Assembly: GCA_020796225.1 (NCBI GenBank) | Contig: CM036771.1 | Coordinates: 24,817,176-24,881,175, forward strand | Origin: Arion vulgaris | Taxonomy: Eukaryota; Mollusca; Gastropoda; Stylommatophora; Arionidae | Reading direction: 5' to 3' | DNA length: 64,000 bases | Shown here: in pieces, positions 53,590 to 63,157 of the stretch | Layout: each line of letters begins with the position of its first letter | Numbering within the stretch: the first letter of the stretch is position 1 | The notes under the pieces: model-generated | What the model was told of the DNA's origin: nothing | What the model saw: only the letters and a program-made list of their open reading frames with translations | Database searches by the model: none | Translations under genes and position numbers: made by a program

Positions 53590-53706
53590 ATGTGTTGTTG
53601 GTAACTGATTACGTCATTGCAGTCGGTGGGGTAGATCCAGACGTGCTCAGTTTTCCGCAACGGATGTTCAAGGGTATGCACACTGATGGTTCATGTGGTT
53701 CATTGG
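53590..53706 (-). mobile_element. I-like LINE 3' end, antisense stub
   Basis: GGTAACTGATTACGTCATTG, GACGTGCTCAGTTTTCC and TATGCACACTGATGGTTC match 1560-1660. It ends at 53,706, where sense-oriented sequence of the same LINE family begins. Confidence 0.7.
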
Positions 53707-54055
53707 GTGTCGTTGGCAACGAGAGACAGGCTGTCTGGCTCTGTTAACATATCAAGGGGGCAGCTAATGGATAGAGCTGACGTTTTGAACGCTCTCATAG
53801 AGTGTGGCGGCAAAGAAGATTTTAATTTAAACCAATCCACGTCAACTACTAGATTGCAGGAGCTGGGATTGAAGATTTGAGTAGCAAAAAAAGAACAGCA
53901 TAACAGGTATGTGAGTAGGCTCGTCAATCAAAATCGAACTAGTACGGTCAGTCGCTGGACGATGTTAGAGATATTGCGAAGGAAATCGGAGCACATACTG
54001 ACATGTCCTGTGTGCAGTGAAGATATTCCAAACTGAAACTGAAACTGAAACACAC
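53707..54055 (+). mobile_element. I-like LINE RNase H end and C-terminus
   Basis: The frame near 53,710 reads GVVGNER, and the next frame SGSVNISRGQLMDRADVLNA, parallel to NRADVINAVRSHL at 41,118-41,150. Then RLQELGLKI, a stop, and SEHILTCPVCSEDIPN near 53,985-54,035, followed by the tail TGAAACTGAAACTGAAAC. After this CACACTCCTCACTC may resume the antisense copy. Confidence 0.75.
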
Positions 54056-54574
54056 TCCTCACTCTACATAGGACATGCTATTGGAAGAAGATAAAGAAAC
54101 TTGGATTAGAACAATTGTTCAAATAAAAAATAACCAATAATTTCTATTGACACTTGAGTGTAATTTAGTCGATTATTTTTACAACAAAAATGTATTAAGT
54201 GCAATGAAAATATATTTTTGCTGATCACAACAAATAAATAATGGAGATAGTGAAAGTACTATTTATTGTCCATTGAACTTTTATTTTCTTGAACAGTGAA
54301 AATCAACGACTCGTTCACTGTATTTGATGTCAACGTCCTGTAAAGCATTTGCCAGGATTTTCATTGACCATACTTCATGACCATGACCATTTTCATGATC
54401 ATTCTGAACATACTTCAGAAAAATTCGAACAAACCCAAAAGCTTTCAGTCTCTTCTAGTAATTCGTGAAGGTAGGGATGATGATTGTTCCCGTGACTCAC
54501 TGGTCAAACATACTTATTGTTCTGTCTCTTTGATGCCCAGTCTGACATGTGCAATGTTGCTTTGAAGTTTTAAC
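54056..54574. other. No recognisable gene
   Basis: AT-rich. CATGACCATGACCATTTTCATGATC near 54,370 is a small local repeat. Confidence 0.35.
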
Positions 54575-55015
54575 AATCATGAGGTTAAGTGGTTAAGACA
54601 TAGCCGCAGGTTCATGGTCGCACAATCTAATTGTCGTAGGTTCAAATACGTACCCGGCGTTCTGTTCAGGAGTGCATTTTTTCCAGAGACTCCTATAATT
54701 TTTGCCTGAGCTACGGAGTTCGAGTATCGTACAATACTCTCGGCAAGAGGCATGCTATTTCTGCGGAGAACGATCGTGCAATATGAAGTAAAAATAGATG
54801 TAATGAAGTCAATCCTTTACATTTAGACACAGGGGCGTCTCGTCATTAAGGGCCAGTGGGGCCTGGCCCCACCAATAATCGAAAGGAGGGGAACATCCCG
54901 TGATAGACAAATAACAGTAAATACTCCAAAAACATGATTTTCAGGAAAGTTTGTGTCTGGCCCCACCAAGTAAAATAACTGCGAGCCGCTACTGTTTAGA
55001 CACATAAAAAAAAAA
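54575..55015 (+). mobile_element. SINE-A copy interrupted by a hAT MITE
   Basis: Head TGAGGTTAAGTGGTTAAGAC, B-box TAGGTTCAAATACG near 54,646, then GGCGTTCTGTTCAGGAGTG, GAGCTACGGAGTTCGAG, CGTACAATACTCTCGGC and ATTTCTGCGGAGAACGATCG, ending near 54,829 at TTTAGACA. An (A)n run follows the MITE at 55,003-55,020. Confidence 0.82.
54830..54994 (-). mobile_element. hAT-type MITE, copy 3 (165 bp), exact 8-bp target duplication
   Basis: TTTAGACA flanks it at 54,822-54,829 and 54,995-55,002. Left end CAGGGGCGTCTCGTCATTAA, right end (inverted) CAGTAGCGGCTCGCAG. Interior GGGGCCTGGCCCC and GTCTGGCCCCACCAA match copies 1 and 2 in reverse. Confidence 0.93.
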
Positions 55016-55189
55016 AACAACTATAGTTTTCATGGCAATACTATTTAGTATATCCTCATTCAAAAGAAGATGAACAAAAATGCGAGTCCATCTTATCCAT
55101 TTTCAACGATCCGATACCTGATTTATTTTGTATAATCTTATCTATTCTTTGATTACATTACAAGTTGCATGTTCAGGGAAGAAGAAGAT

Positions 55190-58100
55190 TCATGTAAGAC
55201 CTTGTAGGTTGATTCTTTCTTTCTTTCTCGAATCCTGGATGCCTCACAGCGTCAGGTCAGGAAGAGATTTCTAAAACGGGCCCTAGTATGCGCTTCGTAG
55301 ATAGTCTCTTTCGTCGCCTCTGTTATCTCTGAGGTCCATCTTTTGCGTGGCCGGCCTTTTGCTTTGTACCCATTGTACCGGAGCAGCATTGCTCTTTGGG
55401 TGCACTGTCTGATGGTAATCTGCTTACGTGACCGAACCATTTAATTTGTTGTTTCTTGATGAAGTCTAGTACTGATGTTGTACCCACTTTTTCCTGATGT
55501 CTTCATTTCTCAACCGGTCTCTTCTTGTTACACCCAGCATTCTGCGTAGACACTTCATCTCTGTTGTGACTAGTTTTCTTCTATCGTTTGTTGTCAGCGT
55601 CCAGGTTTGGCACTGGTAGCATAATGTGGGAGAAAGATTGTGTTGAACATTGCTCTTTTGTGTTCATGGTGACGTGTTTGCATCTTAAAATTGGCGCCAT
55701 TTGCCTATCATTTGATTTGCTTTGTTGCATCTGTGTTGAATTTCATTAGTTATTCTTTCATTTGCTGAAAAAATGCTCCCCAGGTATGTGAAATCTTTAC
55801 TTGATTTAGTAGGTGATTATCGATGGAGATGTTGGTAGTGTTTTCCTCTCTGGCGAATGTCATTACTTCTGTTTTGTCGATGTTAATTCTCATGTTGTAT
55901 TCGTTACATGCTAACTGGAGTCTGTTGATGTGTTGTTGTAGCTGTTCTTCTGTTGTTGATATGATTGCCTGATCGTCTGCAAAAGAAATTCATTTAAGAG
56001 TTCTCCGAGGTTGTTTCCTTCGCTGGTGTTAGCTATTTTACAAATGTGGTCAATGTACGTGATGAATAGCAGCGGGATAGTACGCAACCTTGTCTTACTC
56101 CTGACCCTACGTGAAACTTTTCTGATAATCCTGTATTTGTTCTAATCGTACATTGGCTGTCAGTATAAATGTTCTTGCAAAGGTTGATTAGGTGTTCATT
56201 AACCCCATAGGTTGTTAGTATTTTCCACAACTTGTGCCTATCTACGCGGTCGAACGCTTTTTCCTGATCTACAAATGCAACGTGTAAATGTTTGTCGGAT
56301 TCGATAGTCCTTTCTACTAACTGTCTGAGGGCGAATATTGCGTCTGTACAGCTTTTGTTCTTCCTGAATCCCATTTGGGAGTCATTAAGCTGTGGCTCGA
56401 TGATGTGGCGGAGCCTTTCTCAAGTATTTTGCAGAATATTTTCCCAGTGTGGCTCAGTAGCGCTATGCCTCTATACTTTGTACAGTCCCTCTTGCTACCT
56501 TTTTTCTTCCAGATGGGAACAATTGTAGCATTCCTCCAATCTTCTGGTGTTTCTTGTGTGATTCAGACTTGGTTGAATAGTCTATGGAGCCAGCTGATTC
56601 CTACCTCTTTAGTTGATTTTATTAGGTCGGCCGGGATATTGTCTGGGCCTGGTGTTTTATTAGGTGGGGCCATATTTACAGCATTTCTGATCTCTGATAG
56701 TGTTATGCTTGGTTCTACTTCTGAAGTTACATTTACTGTGTGTTCTTGAGTGTTCGTTTGGTCCTCTTGTTGTAGGTTGAGAAGTTCACTAAAGTATTGT
56801 CGCCATCTGTTCATTATCATTTTGGATCATTAAGAGCTTGGCCGTTTTCATCGTTAATAATTTCAGTTGGGTCATATTGTTCTTGTCTTTCCCGCATAGC
56901 TTTAATTTTCTTGTAAAAATGTCTTGTTGAATTTTTGTAGTCTGAATTTAATGTTTCGCCATAATCTTGCCATGCTTGTATTTTAGACTTCTTTATTATC
57001 TCCTTGTCTTGTTTTCTAGCTGTTCTATACTCAGTGAGGTCGTTTTGATGTTTGTTTTTGCCCATAAGTTGTATCTGTGTTTTTCTCCTTTACCGCTAGT
57101 TTTACTTCGTCATTCCACCAAGTTGTGATTTTTGGTAGGGTACCTCTGTATTTTACTGTTCCGCATGTTTCTTTGGCTGATTCTAATAAAGTTCTCTTAA
57201 ATACTGTCCATTCTTCTTCTACTGACTTGCTTTCTTCAGTTAGTTTAGCAAAATTATCTGTGACTCTTTGAAGATATGACTCTTGTGTGTTAGCATCTGT
57301 TAATTTATTGATTTTGATTATTTCTTTTGTAGTCGTGTGTTGCCCTCTGGTACTCTTCTTGTGTGTTCTGATAGTCATAACTACCGCTTTGTGGTCCGTG
57401 TCTATGCATAAATTTGGTATAGCCCTAGCATCTACCACTGACCTTCTTTTTTGATCTTTTGACTAGAATGAAATCTATTTGGCTCTTGCAGTCTAAGTTG
57501 TTCCATTTGCTACCAGGTATAAATGTGTGATTGCCGGTGTTGAAATTTTGTGTTGGTAATAATTAGGTCATGCTGGTTAGACAATTCCAGAAGTCTTATG
57601 CCGTTTCCATTTCTCTGACTAGTGTTGTCTCCGAATTGACCTAGATATGTCTCAACTCCTGTCCTATCAGAACCTAAATGTGCATTAAAATCACCCAATA
57701 GAAAGTAGTCTCCCTCTGATTTGATTCTATTTATAGTATCGCTAATGACGTCATAAAATTCATCGCATTCTTCTATATTGTCAGCACTATTACACGGCGC
57801 GTAAATTTGAATGTAGGTCGTGTCCATGTCGTTCTCCCGTATTGTGATTGTCATTATTCTTTCTGAGATGTAACCTATGTGTAGTATTGACTTAGCTAGA
57901 TCTGGGTCAATGATGAATCCGACGCCATGTTTAGCTCTTGCATTGATTTCTACACCTGAGTATGCGTATGTGTAATCTAGATGTAACTTCTTGCAGCCTT
58001 GTCCTTTGGTGCGTGTGTCTGCTAGTCCTAATATTGCTATTTTACGTTTTTTTCATTTGTTCTACGATGTCTTGAAATTTTCCTCGTGCTCCACAGATAT

Positions 58101-58190
58101 TAATAGTGCATATCTTGATGTTATTTCTTGGTTTCCCCCCTGTGTCCCTGCTTACCGTTTTTTCGAAATCTCTTCATAATTCTACGAGCA
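55190..58190 (-). mobile_element. Near-complete RTE-like LINE ORF2 region (about 3 kb)
   Basis: Reads right to left: APE endonuclease (58,165-57,380), linker (57,380-56,800), RT (56,800-55,900) and a basic C-terminus to about 55,190. Its length matches that of an RTE-type ORF2, and no RNase H follows. This is the most complete retrotransposon in the window and the reference for fragments at 44,700, 21,290 and 1080. No upstream ORF1 or clear 3' tail microsatellite is visible. Confidence 0.88.
55250..58165 (-). pseudogene. APE endonuclease-reverse transcriptase, frameshifted
   Basis: Endonuclease: ICTINICGARGKFQDIVEQM (58,110-58,050); a frameshift at a seven-T run near 58,047; IAILGLADTRTKGQG with Asp where the metal-binding Glu is usual; YIQIYAPCN; FLLGDFNAHLG (57,672-57,701); QIDFILVK near 57,475; and TDHKAVV (57,379-57,399; usual SDH). 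Shifts lie near 57,540 and 57,450. RT: APPNKTPGPDNIPADLIK near 56,640, a stop near 56,560, DWRNATIVPIWKKKGSKRD, FVDQEKAFDRV (motif A, 56,242-56,275), GVRQGCVLS (motif B) and FADDQAIIS (motif C, 55,957-55,983). C-terminus: LLRYNGYKAKGRPRKRWTSE. It would nick DNA and prime reverse transcription if intact. At least five lesions make it dead. Confidence 0.88.
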
Positions 58191-58380
58191 CAAATTAGAT
58201 TATACCACTGTCGGCTTGCTAGGCCTGTCCCAGTGTAGGTTGATTACATCTACAAAATCATCTATTTCATGTTTTTAAATATCAGTATTTGTTTATCCCT
58301 AAATGATAGAAATAACAGAACAGTTCATATATTTGGGAAGAAATTTGGACTGCACTCAAGATATAGCAACAATTGATTAT

Positions 58381-58632
58381 CTTCTTCTTCTTTGCGTTCG
58401 TTCTTTACAACCAATTTTAACCACTCCTTGTGATATGTTTGATCTTTGCCAAGAACGTGTATACGTTGCACATTGGTTTGGTAGGCCCTAAACTCATAGA
58501 CTTCTACACATTTAGAACATGTGCATCCGATTTTATCCAAACCTACTTAGTCGCCTCTTACGACATGCGTGGCAGGTAACAGTGGTTCTATTCTTTACAC
58601 CCCAAATTTGGGCCCCGGTAACCACTCGGGGG
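58381..58632 (-). mobile_element. SINE-B copy with exact 10-bp target duplication
   Basis: AATTGATTAT flanks it at 58,371-58,380 and 58,633-58,642. (CTT)n at the left, then GTTCGTTCTTTACAACCAAT, GGTTTGGTAGGCCCTAAACT, GTCGCCTCTTACGACATGCG and GGGGCCCGGTAACC-type head at the right end. Length 252 bp, equal to the 28,631 copy. Confidence 0.93.
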
Positions 58633-58717
58633 AATTGATTATGATGTGATGTGTAAAAACAACACCAGCACACGAAATCCTACAGAAAATATGAAACTAC
58701 AAGTACGAGTAATATCA

Positions 58718-58947
58718 TGAAATGAAATTCGTGACATATCCTTTACAGGACGTAGCCATCAATCACAGTAAACCAGTTGTTGATTTTCTAGGCACCACTT
58801 ATACGTCCAGTATTTTGTCATTGCTTTCTATTTTTACCTTTCGTTACCATTGGAACAAATTTCCAAACTGTCAGCCACGGAGTTTGAACCAGTTACACTT
58901 GGATTATGATCGAGTACACTACCACTTAAGCTACAGACGCTGACGTA
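58718..58947 (-). mobile_element. SINE-D copy with tRNA-like head
   Basis: Reversed: GTCAGCGTCTGTAGCTTAAG and TGGTAGTGTACTCGATCAT (A-box), AACTGGTTCAAACTCCGTGG (B-box), then GTTTGGAAATTTGTTCC, CTGGACGTATAAGTGGTGCC and TACGTCCTGTAAAGGATATG. The head, GTAGCTTAAGTGGTAG...GGTTCAAACTC, is tRNA-like. Body and end match 32,385-32,612. Confidence 0.85.
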
Positions 58948-59156
58948 ATATTACTACAGCAAGAGTTAGAAAACTGTAAAAGATATAGAAAGTAAATTGA
59001 ATGTGTTTCATAATAGATAATAATTATAACATTTGACTAATTCAGGTGAGGTGATAGAAATCAGAAAAATATCTAGTCAACCAATATGAACAAATGTTAT
59101 AAACAGGTGAAGATGGAGATATGTTCTGCATACGTTGAAAAGAGAAGATGAAAATA

Positions 59157-59224
59157 CTATAGATAGATAAATAGTGAGATAGATTGATAGATAGATATAT
59201 AGATAGATATATAGATAGATTGAC

Positions 59225-59276
<52 letters not shown>

Positions 59277-59356
59277 GATAGATATATAGATAGATAGATA
59301 AATAGATAGATAAATAGATAGATATATGATAGATATATAGATAGGTAGATAGATAA

Positions 59357-59411
<55 letters not shown>

Positions 59412-59470
59412 TAGATAAATAGATAGAAAAATAGATAGATAGATATATAGATTGATTAATTGATTGATTG
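59157..59470. repeat. (GATA)n microsatellite
   Basis: About 310 bp of GATA with ATAGATAAATAG and GATATATAG interruptions. The minus-strand open frame reading YLSIYLSI is produced by it. Confidence 0.98.
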
Positions 59471-59580
59471 ATAGGACCATCGTCATTGCACTTCGGCGAG
59501 TAACCGTGTGTGCTCCGATCTCTTTCTTACACAGGAAGATCTCAGCGGCAGAGCACGAGTTTCGTAGCACGGATCAGGGT
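59465..59580. repeat. Single monomer related to the 77-bp array at 63,160
   Basis: GATAGGACCATCGTCATTGC, ACTTCGGCGAGTAACCGTG, TGTGCTCCGATCTCTTTC and GAAGATCTCAGCGGCAGAGC match 63,158-63,245, also directly after a GATA-type repeat. It is not amplified here. Confidence 0.88.
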
Positions 59581-59584
59581 CCTC

Positions 59585-59864
59585 GAAGTAATTTAGAAGG
59601 TTGTGAAGAAATTTTGTAAGAATTTTATTTTAAAACTTTCTTAGGAATTTTGCCCCGGCAGTGGCTTTTCAGTCTGCTGTTTTCATTTTTGAACTGTCAA
59701 TGTATTTTTTACCTGCTGAAATTGAACACGGGACTTACTTTGTATCGTCCATCTCTGATAGAACTAGGAACTTGATCTCACCTACTCTGAGATCAGGGAA
59801 AAAATATGTCGATGGCACCACAAGGGTGTGAACTGTGTACCTTTGGAACGATAGAGGAGCACCT
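59585..59864. other. No recognisable gene
   Basis: No element ends or domains seen. Confidence 0.35.
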
Positions 59865-60185
59865 AACTTCTACGCCACTTAGATCCCAAAATAAGATGGT
59901 GATATGTTGTGCATTCTATGAGAAAAATAAAGAATGAAGATATATTCTGCATACTATGAGAAGATGAGAATATAGAGATATATTCTGCATACTCTGAGAA
60001 GATGAAAATATAAAGATACTTTCTGCATACTCTGAGAGAGAGGAGAAGATGAAGATATGCTCTGCATACTCTGAGATGATGAGAATATAGAGATATGTTC
60101 TTCATAATTTGAGAGACGATAGAGATACGTAATGTATATTTTAAGAGAGAGGAGAAGATCAAGATATGCTCTGCATATTGTGAGA
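59865..60185. repeat. Degenerate tandem repeat, unit about 35-45 bp, about 8 copies
   Basis: GAGATATGTTCTGCATACTC with TGAGAAGATGAAAATATA in varying order. A solitary diverged copy lies at 59,110-59,155, on the other side of the GATA tract. Confidence 0.85.
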
Positions 60186-60349
60186 AAAAATAATCATATA
60201 ATCCCAAAGCAGGCATTGTAGTACGTGGCAAATGATTTATGAAAAATTGGACGCCCTAAAGGAACCCTGAACTGCATTTTCCAGAGTGACGTGATAAATG
60301 TAGACTCAATTCCCTAGAAGATATTGAACGCCAAGGATAGAACTTAGGA

Positions 60350-60930
60350 AGCATATTCACAGAAGACGGAAAAGTGGATAGAGAGATAGAGGCTAGAGTA
60401 CAACAAGCAAATGCTGTAACCTACCAGCTAGTCCCATTGTTAAGGCACCCAAAAATTTCACAGGCAGCTAAGCAACAGATGATCAACAGCATTTTTATAC
60501 CTACTTTGTGTTACCAGAGCCAAACATGGACATTGAGCAAAGTGCAGTCACAAAAAATAACAACTACATGTGAAATGCGTTGCCTGCGAAAAGTTACCAA
60601 CAACACAAGAAAAGACAGAATCACAAACATCAGCATAAGAAAGAAAGTTGGCACAAAACTGCTTGAATTACATAGATAAACAAAGAATGAAGTGGTTTGG
60701 CCACTTAATAAGAATGCAACCAAACTCCACAGTATACATAGTCTTCTACAACAGAACATCGGGAAAGAAGGCAAGAGGAAGACCACGGAAAAGATGGTTA
60801 GATGGCGTAGCAGAATCCTGTGAAAGAGCGAAGATAACAATCACACAAGCCACCAGAACAGCGCAAGACAAAAACAGAAAACCACGACACTGGGCAACAA
60901 CCCGGTAGCAGTGTGACGACAAAGAAGAAG
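60350..60930 (+). mobile_element. LINE 3' end, CYQSQTW family, best copy, with (GAA)n tail
   Basis: Two frames: 60,374-60,679, with GKVDREIEARVQQANAVTY-like start, LVPLLRHPKISQAAKQQMIN, SIFIPTLCYQSQTWTLSKVQ and MRCLRKVTNNTRKDRI; and 60,648-60,908, with MKWFGHLIRMQPNSTVYIVF, KKARGRPRKRWLDGVAESCE and ATRTAQDKNRKPRHWATTR, stop at 60,906. It ends GCAGTGTGACGACAAAGAAG with AAGAAGAAG. One frameshift lies near 60,660. The tail resembles the SINE-B/C (GAA)n ends. Confidence 0.85.
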
Positions 60931-61620
60931 AAGAAGGATAGAACATTACGAGAAATTGCCTGAATGCCCTATGTAACGTATAGCAAGCAGTCCGAGATTA
61001 ATATAGACTTATCTTTTATATAAGTACATTAGCACTTACAGCTGGCTTGTTTAAACACTTAGATGAACCATAAATAGTATATAAACATGGCCAGTCATAT
61101 GATGGTCTTCACATAGTTACCATGTGATTTACTCAATAAATCGAACTTGATATGAATTTGGCTTGACCTATGAAGGTGATAAAAACACTACACGAACATG
61201 CTTATATATATATATATATATATATAAACATCCTGTTTATCACGTGTCGGGTAGACTGTCATGATCGATAATTCATCTCCGCTAACTGCTGTCTATATTG
61301 CAGGTTATCAACTCGGATGTCACGTTTTCATGCAATAAAGTCAAGCGGGACAGTATCTTCTCTCTCTCTCTCTCTCTCTCTCTTCTTGTGTTTACTGTCT
61401 CATATTTCAATGAGCTTGCCAGCTGTAAAAATATATTTCATTACTTCTATTTGCACAGTATGTAGAAGCGATTATTATTGTCCCTGTTTGATTGTATAAG
61501 TTTCCATTATGCTTTTACCTTTCTAAATTCGTTAACATGTGTCCATTTAACAATCTATATAACAACATCTCTATATAAACATCACTTTTCTGTGACATAT
61601 AGTCACTTTCTGCAGCACTT
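60931..61620. other. No gene; (TA)n and (CT)n patches
   Basis: (TA)n at 61,202-61,227 and (CT)n at 61,358-61,383. Otherwise unassigned. Confidence 0.45.
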
Positions 61621-61639
61621 TATCACATTCTATGGCATA

Positions 61640-62131
61640 TAGTCATTTGTATATTGCATATAGTCCCTTTTACATAGCATATTTCCACTTTTAGTGACCA
61701 ATAGTAAATTGTATATTGCATATAGTCCCTTTTACATAGCATATTTCCACTTTTAGTGACCAATAGTAAATTGTATATTGCATATAGTCCCTTTTACATA
61801 GCATATTTCCACTTTTAGTGACCAATAGTAAATTGTATATTGCATATAGTCCCTTTTACATAGCATATTTCCACTTTTAGTGACCAATAGTAAATTGTAT
61901 ATTGCATATAGTCCCTTTTACATAGCATATTTCCACTTTTAGTGACCAATAGTAAATTGTATATTGCATATAGTCCCTTTTACATAGCATATTTCCACTT
62001 TTAGTGACCAATAGTAAATTGTATATTGCATATAGCCCCTTTACATAGCATATTTCCACTTTTAGTGACCAATAGTAAATTGTATATTGCATATAGTCCC
62101 TTTTACATAGCATATTTCCACTTTCTGTGTC
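61640..62131. repeat. 62-bp minisatellite, about 8 copies
   Basis: ATTTCCACTTTTAGTGACCA, ATAGTAAATTGTATATTGC and ATATAGTCCCTTTTACATAGC recur every 62 bp with almost no divergence, one unit missing a T (62,036). The first copy is diverged. Confidence 0.97.
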
Positions 62132-62239
62132 ATAAAGTCACTTGACGCTTCACACGGTTGTTGTTTGTTTATGTACGTTATTATCAAGGAATCTAACTGC
62201 TCTTTGTGATCTATGTGGATTGCAACAGATAATTGAGTA

Positions 62240-62525
62240 AGTTGTGCTCCCGTTGGACCCCTACGACATGTAGAACAGGCACCTCTGAATGTTGTAAAAC
62301 CTGCTGCCTTGCAGGTCGACTTGGGACAGTCAAATGCTGACGGAGAGCGAACCCAGTAAACGCTGGCTAAAACCGGACACATTGCCGAAGGATAAGCACC
62401 AGAGCTCCAAATGGCGCTGAAGATGTGACGAAACCCACCCATGCTAAGGCTGCATGAATCAGATTTCCACATGAATGGGGTTTATGTGGAAATCTGGTAC
62501 ATCAGTGTAAGGGTGATCGCGAGAG
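62240..62525 (+). mobile_element. Jockey-like LINE 3' end candidate
   Basis: ATGTGGAAATCTGGTACATC and AGTGTAAGGGTGATCGCGAG match the 3' end of the 9339-10,194 element. The segment before it (GAACAGGCACCTCTGAATG) is not recognisable protein. The relation rests on about 45 bp. Confidence 0.5.
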
Positions 62526-62530
62526 AGGAT

Positions 62531-63157
62531 GTTGTCAAGATTGTATGCATATTATCAAACCACGACACACATTTTTACAGGCGGGTAACTTTAAGATTTA
62601 CAAACATAATCTAGAGCAAAACTGGACACCGCTATCTTGGCATCGTCATCCATTCATTTACCATCTATTCCATTTTTTTAAATGGCTCCCTGGTTGTGTT
62701 CGTAAGAACGCTCGTATTGCTAGACTAGACAATGAAGGCCGTAAGAAATAAGGGTAGGTGGTTCTAATCCTGTATTTTTTGGTAATTTATTTTGTCTGAA
62801 GCTCCTAATACTTGAACACTGAAATATTATTGATCATATTCATTTCTTCCTTTACTTTCTCTGGGCTTCTTATCAAAACTCATTCTTCTATTTCGTACAC
62901 TCTGAGACATTGAATATTTGTAAAATCAGTGATCTGCTTCAGGTTGTGAGGTCTTCGAAGACCTTTCATCTAGGGACATTTATGGCGGCCATATCAGTTT
63001 TGATCCTCTGCAGCCCATGCGCTGGACGACTTTCTAAAAAGTTCCTAAAAGATATTTTATCCGCATCGAAGCTGCAATTTTAAAAGTATATATCAATCTT
63101 ATTCTTCTCTTCTACCATTTACTTTTTTTTATAGAAGTTGGTAGATAGAGAGATTGA
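62531..63157. other. No recognisable gene
   Basis: A plus-strand frame of 68 codons (62,545-62,751) has no family features. No element ends seen. Confidence 0.35.

Noticed and set aside
53590..54055. Twin-priming (5' inversion) of a single LINE
   Set aside because: Twin priming inverts the upstream part. Here the antisense part is the LINE's own 3' end, which also lies in the sense part, so nested or adjacent insertions fit better.
59157..59570. Ile/Tyr/Ser-rich membrane-like protein (YLSIYLSI)
   Set aside because: Translation of the (GATA)n microsatellite.
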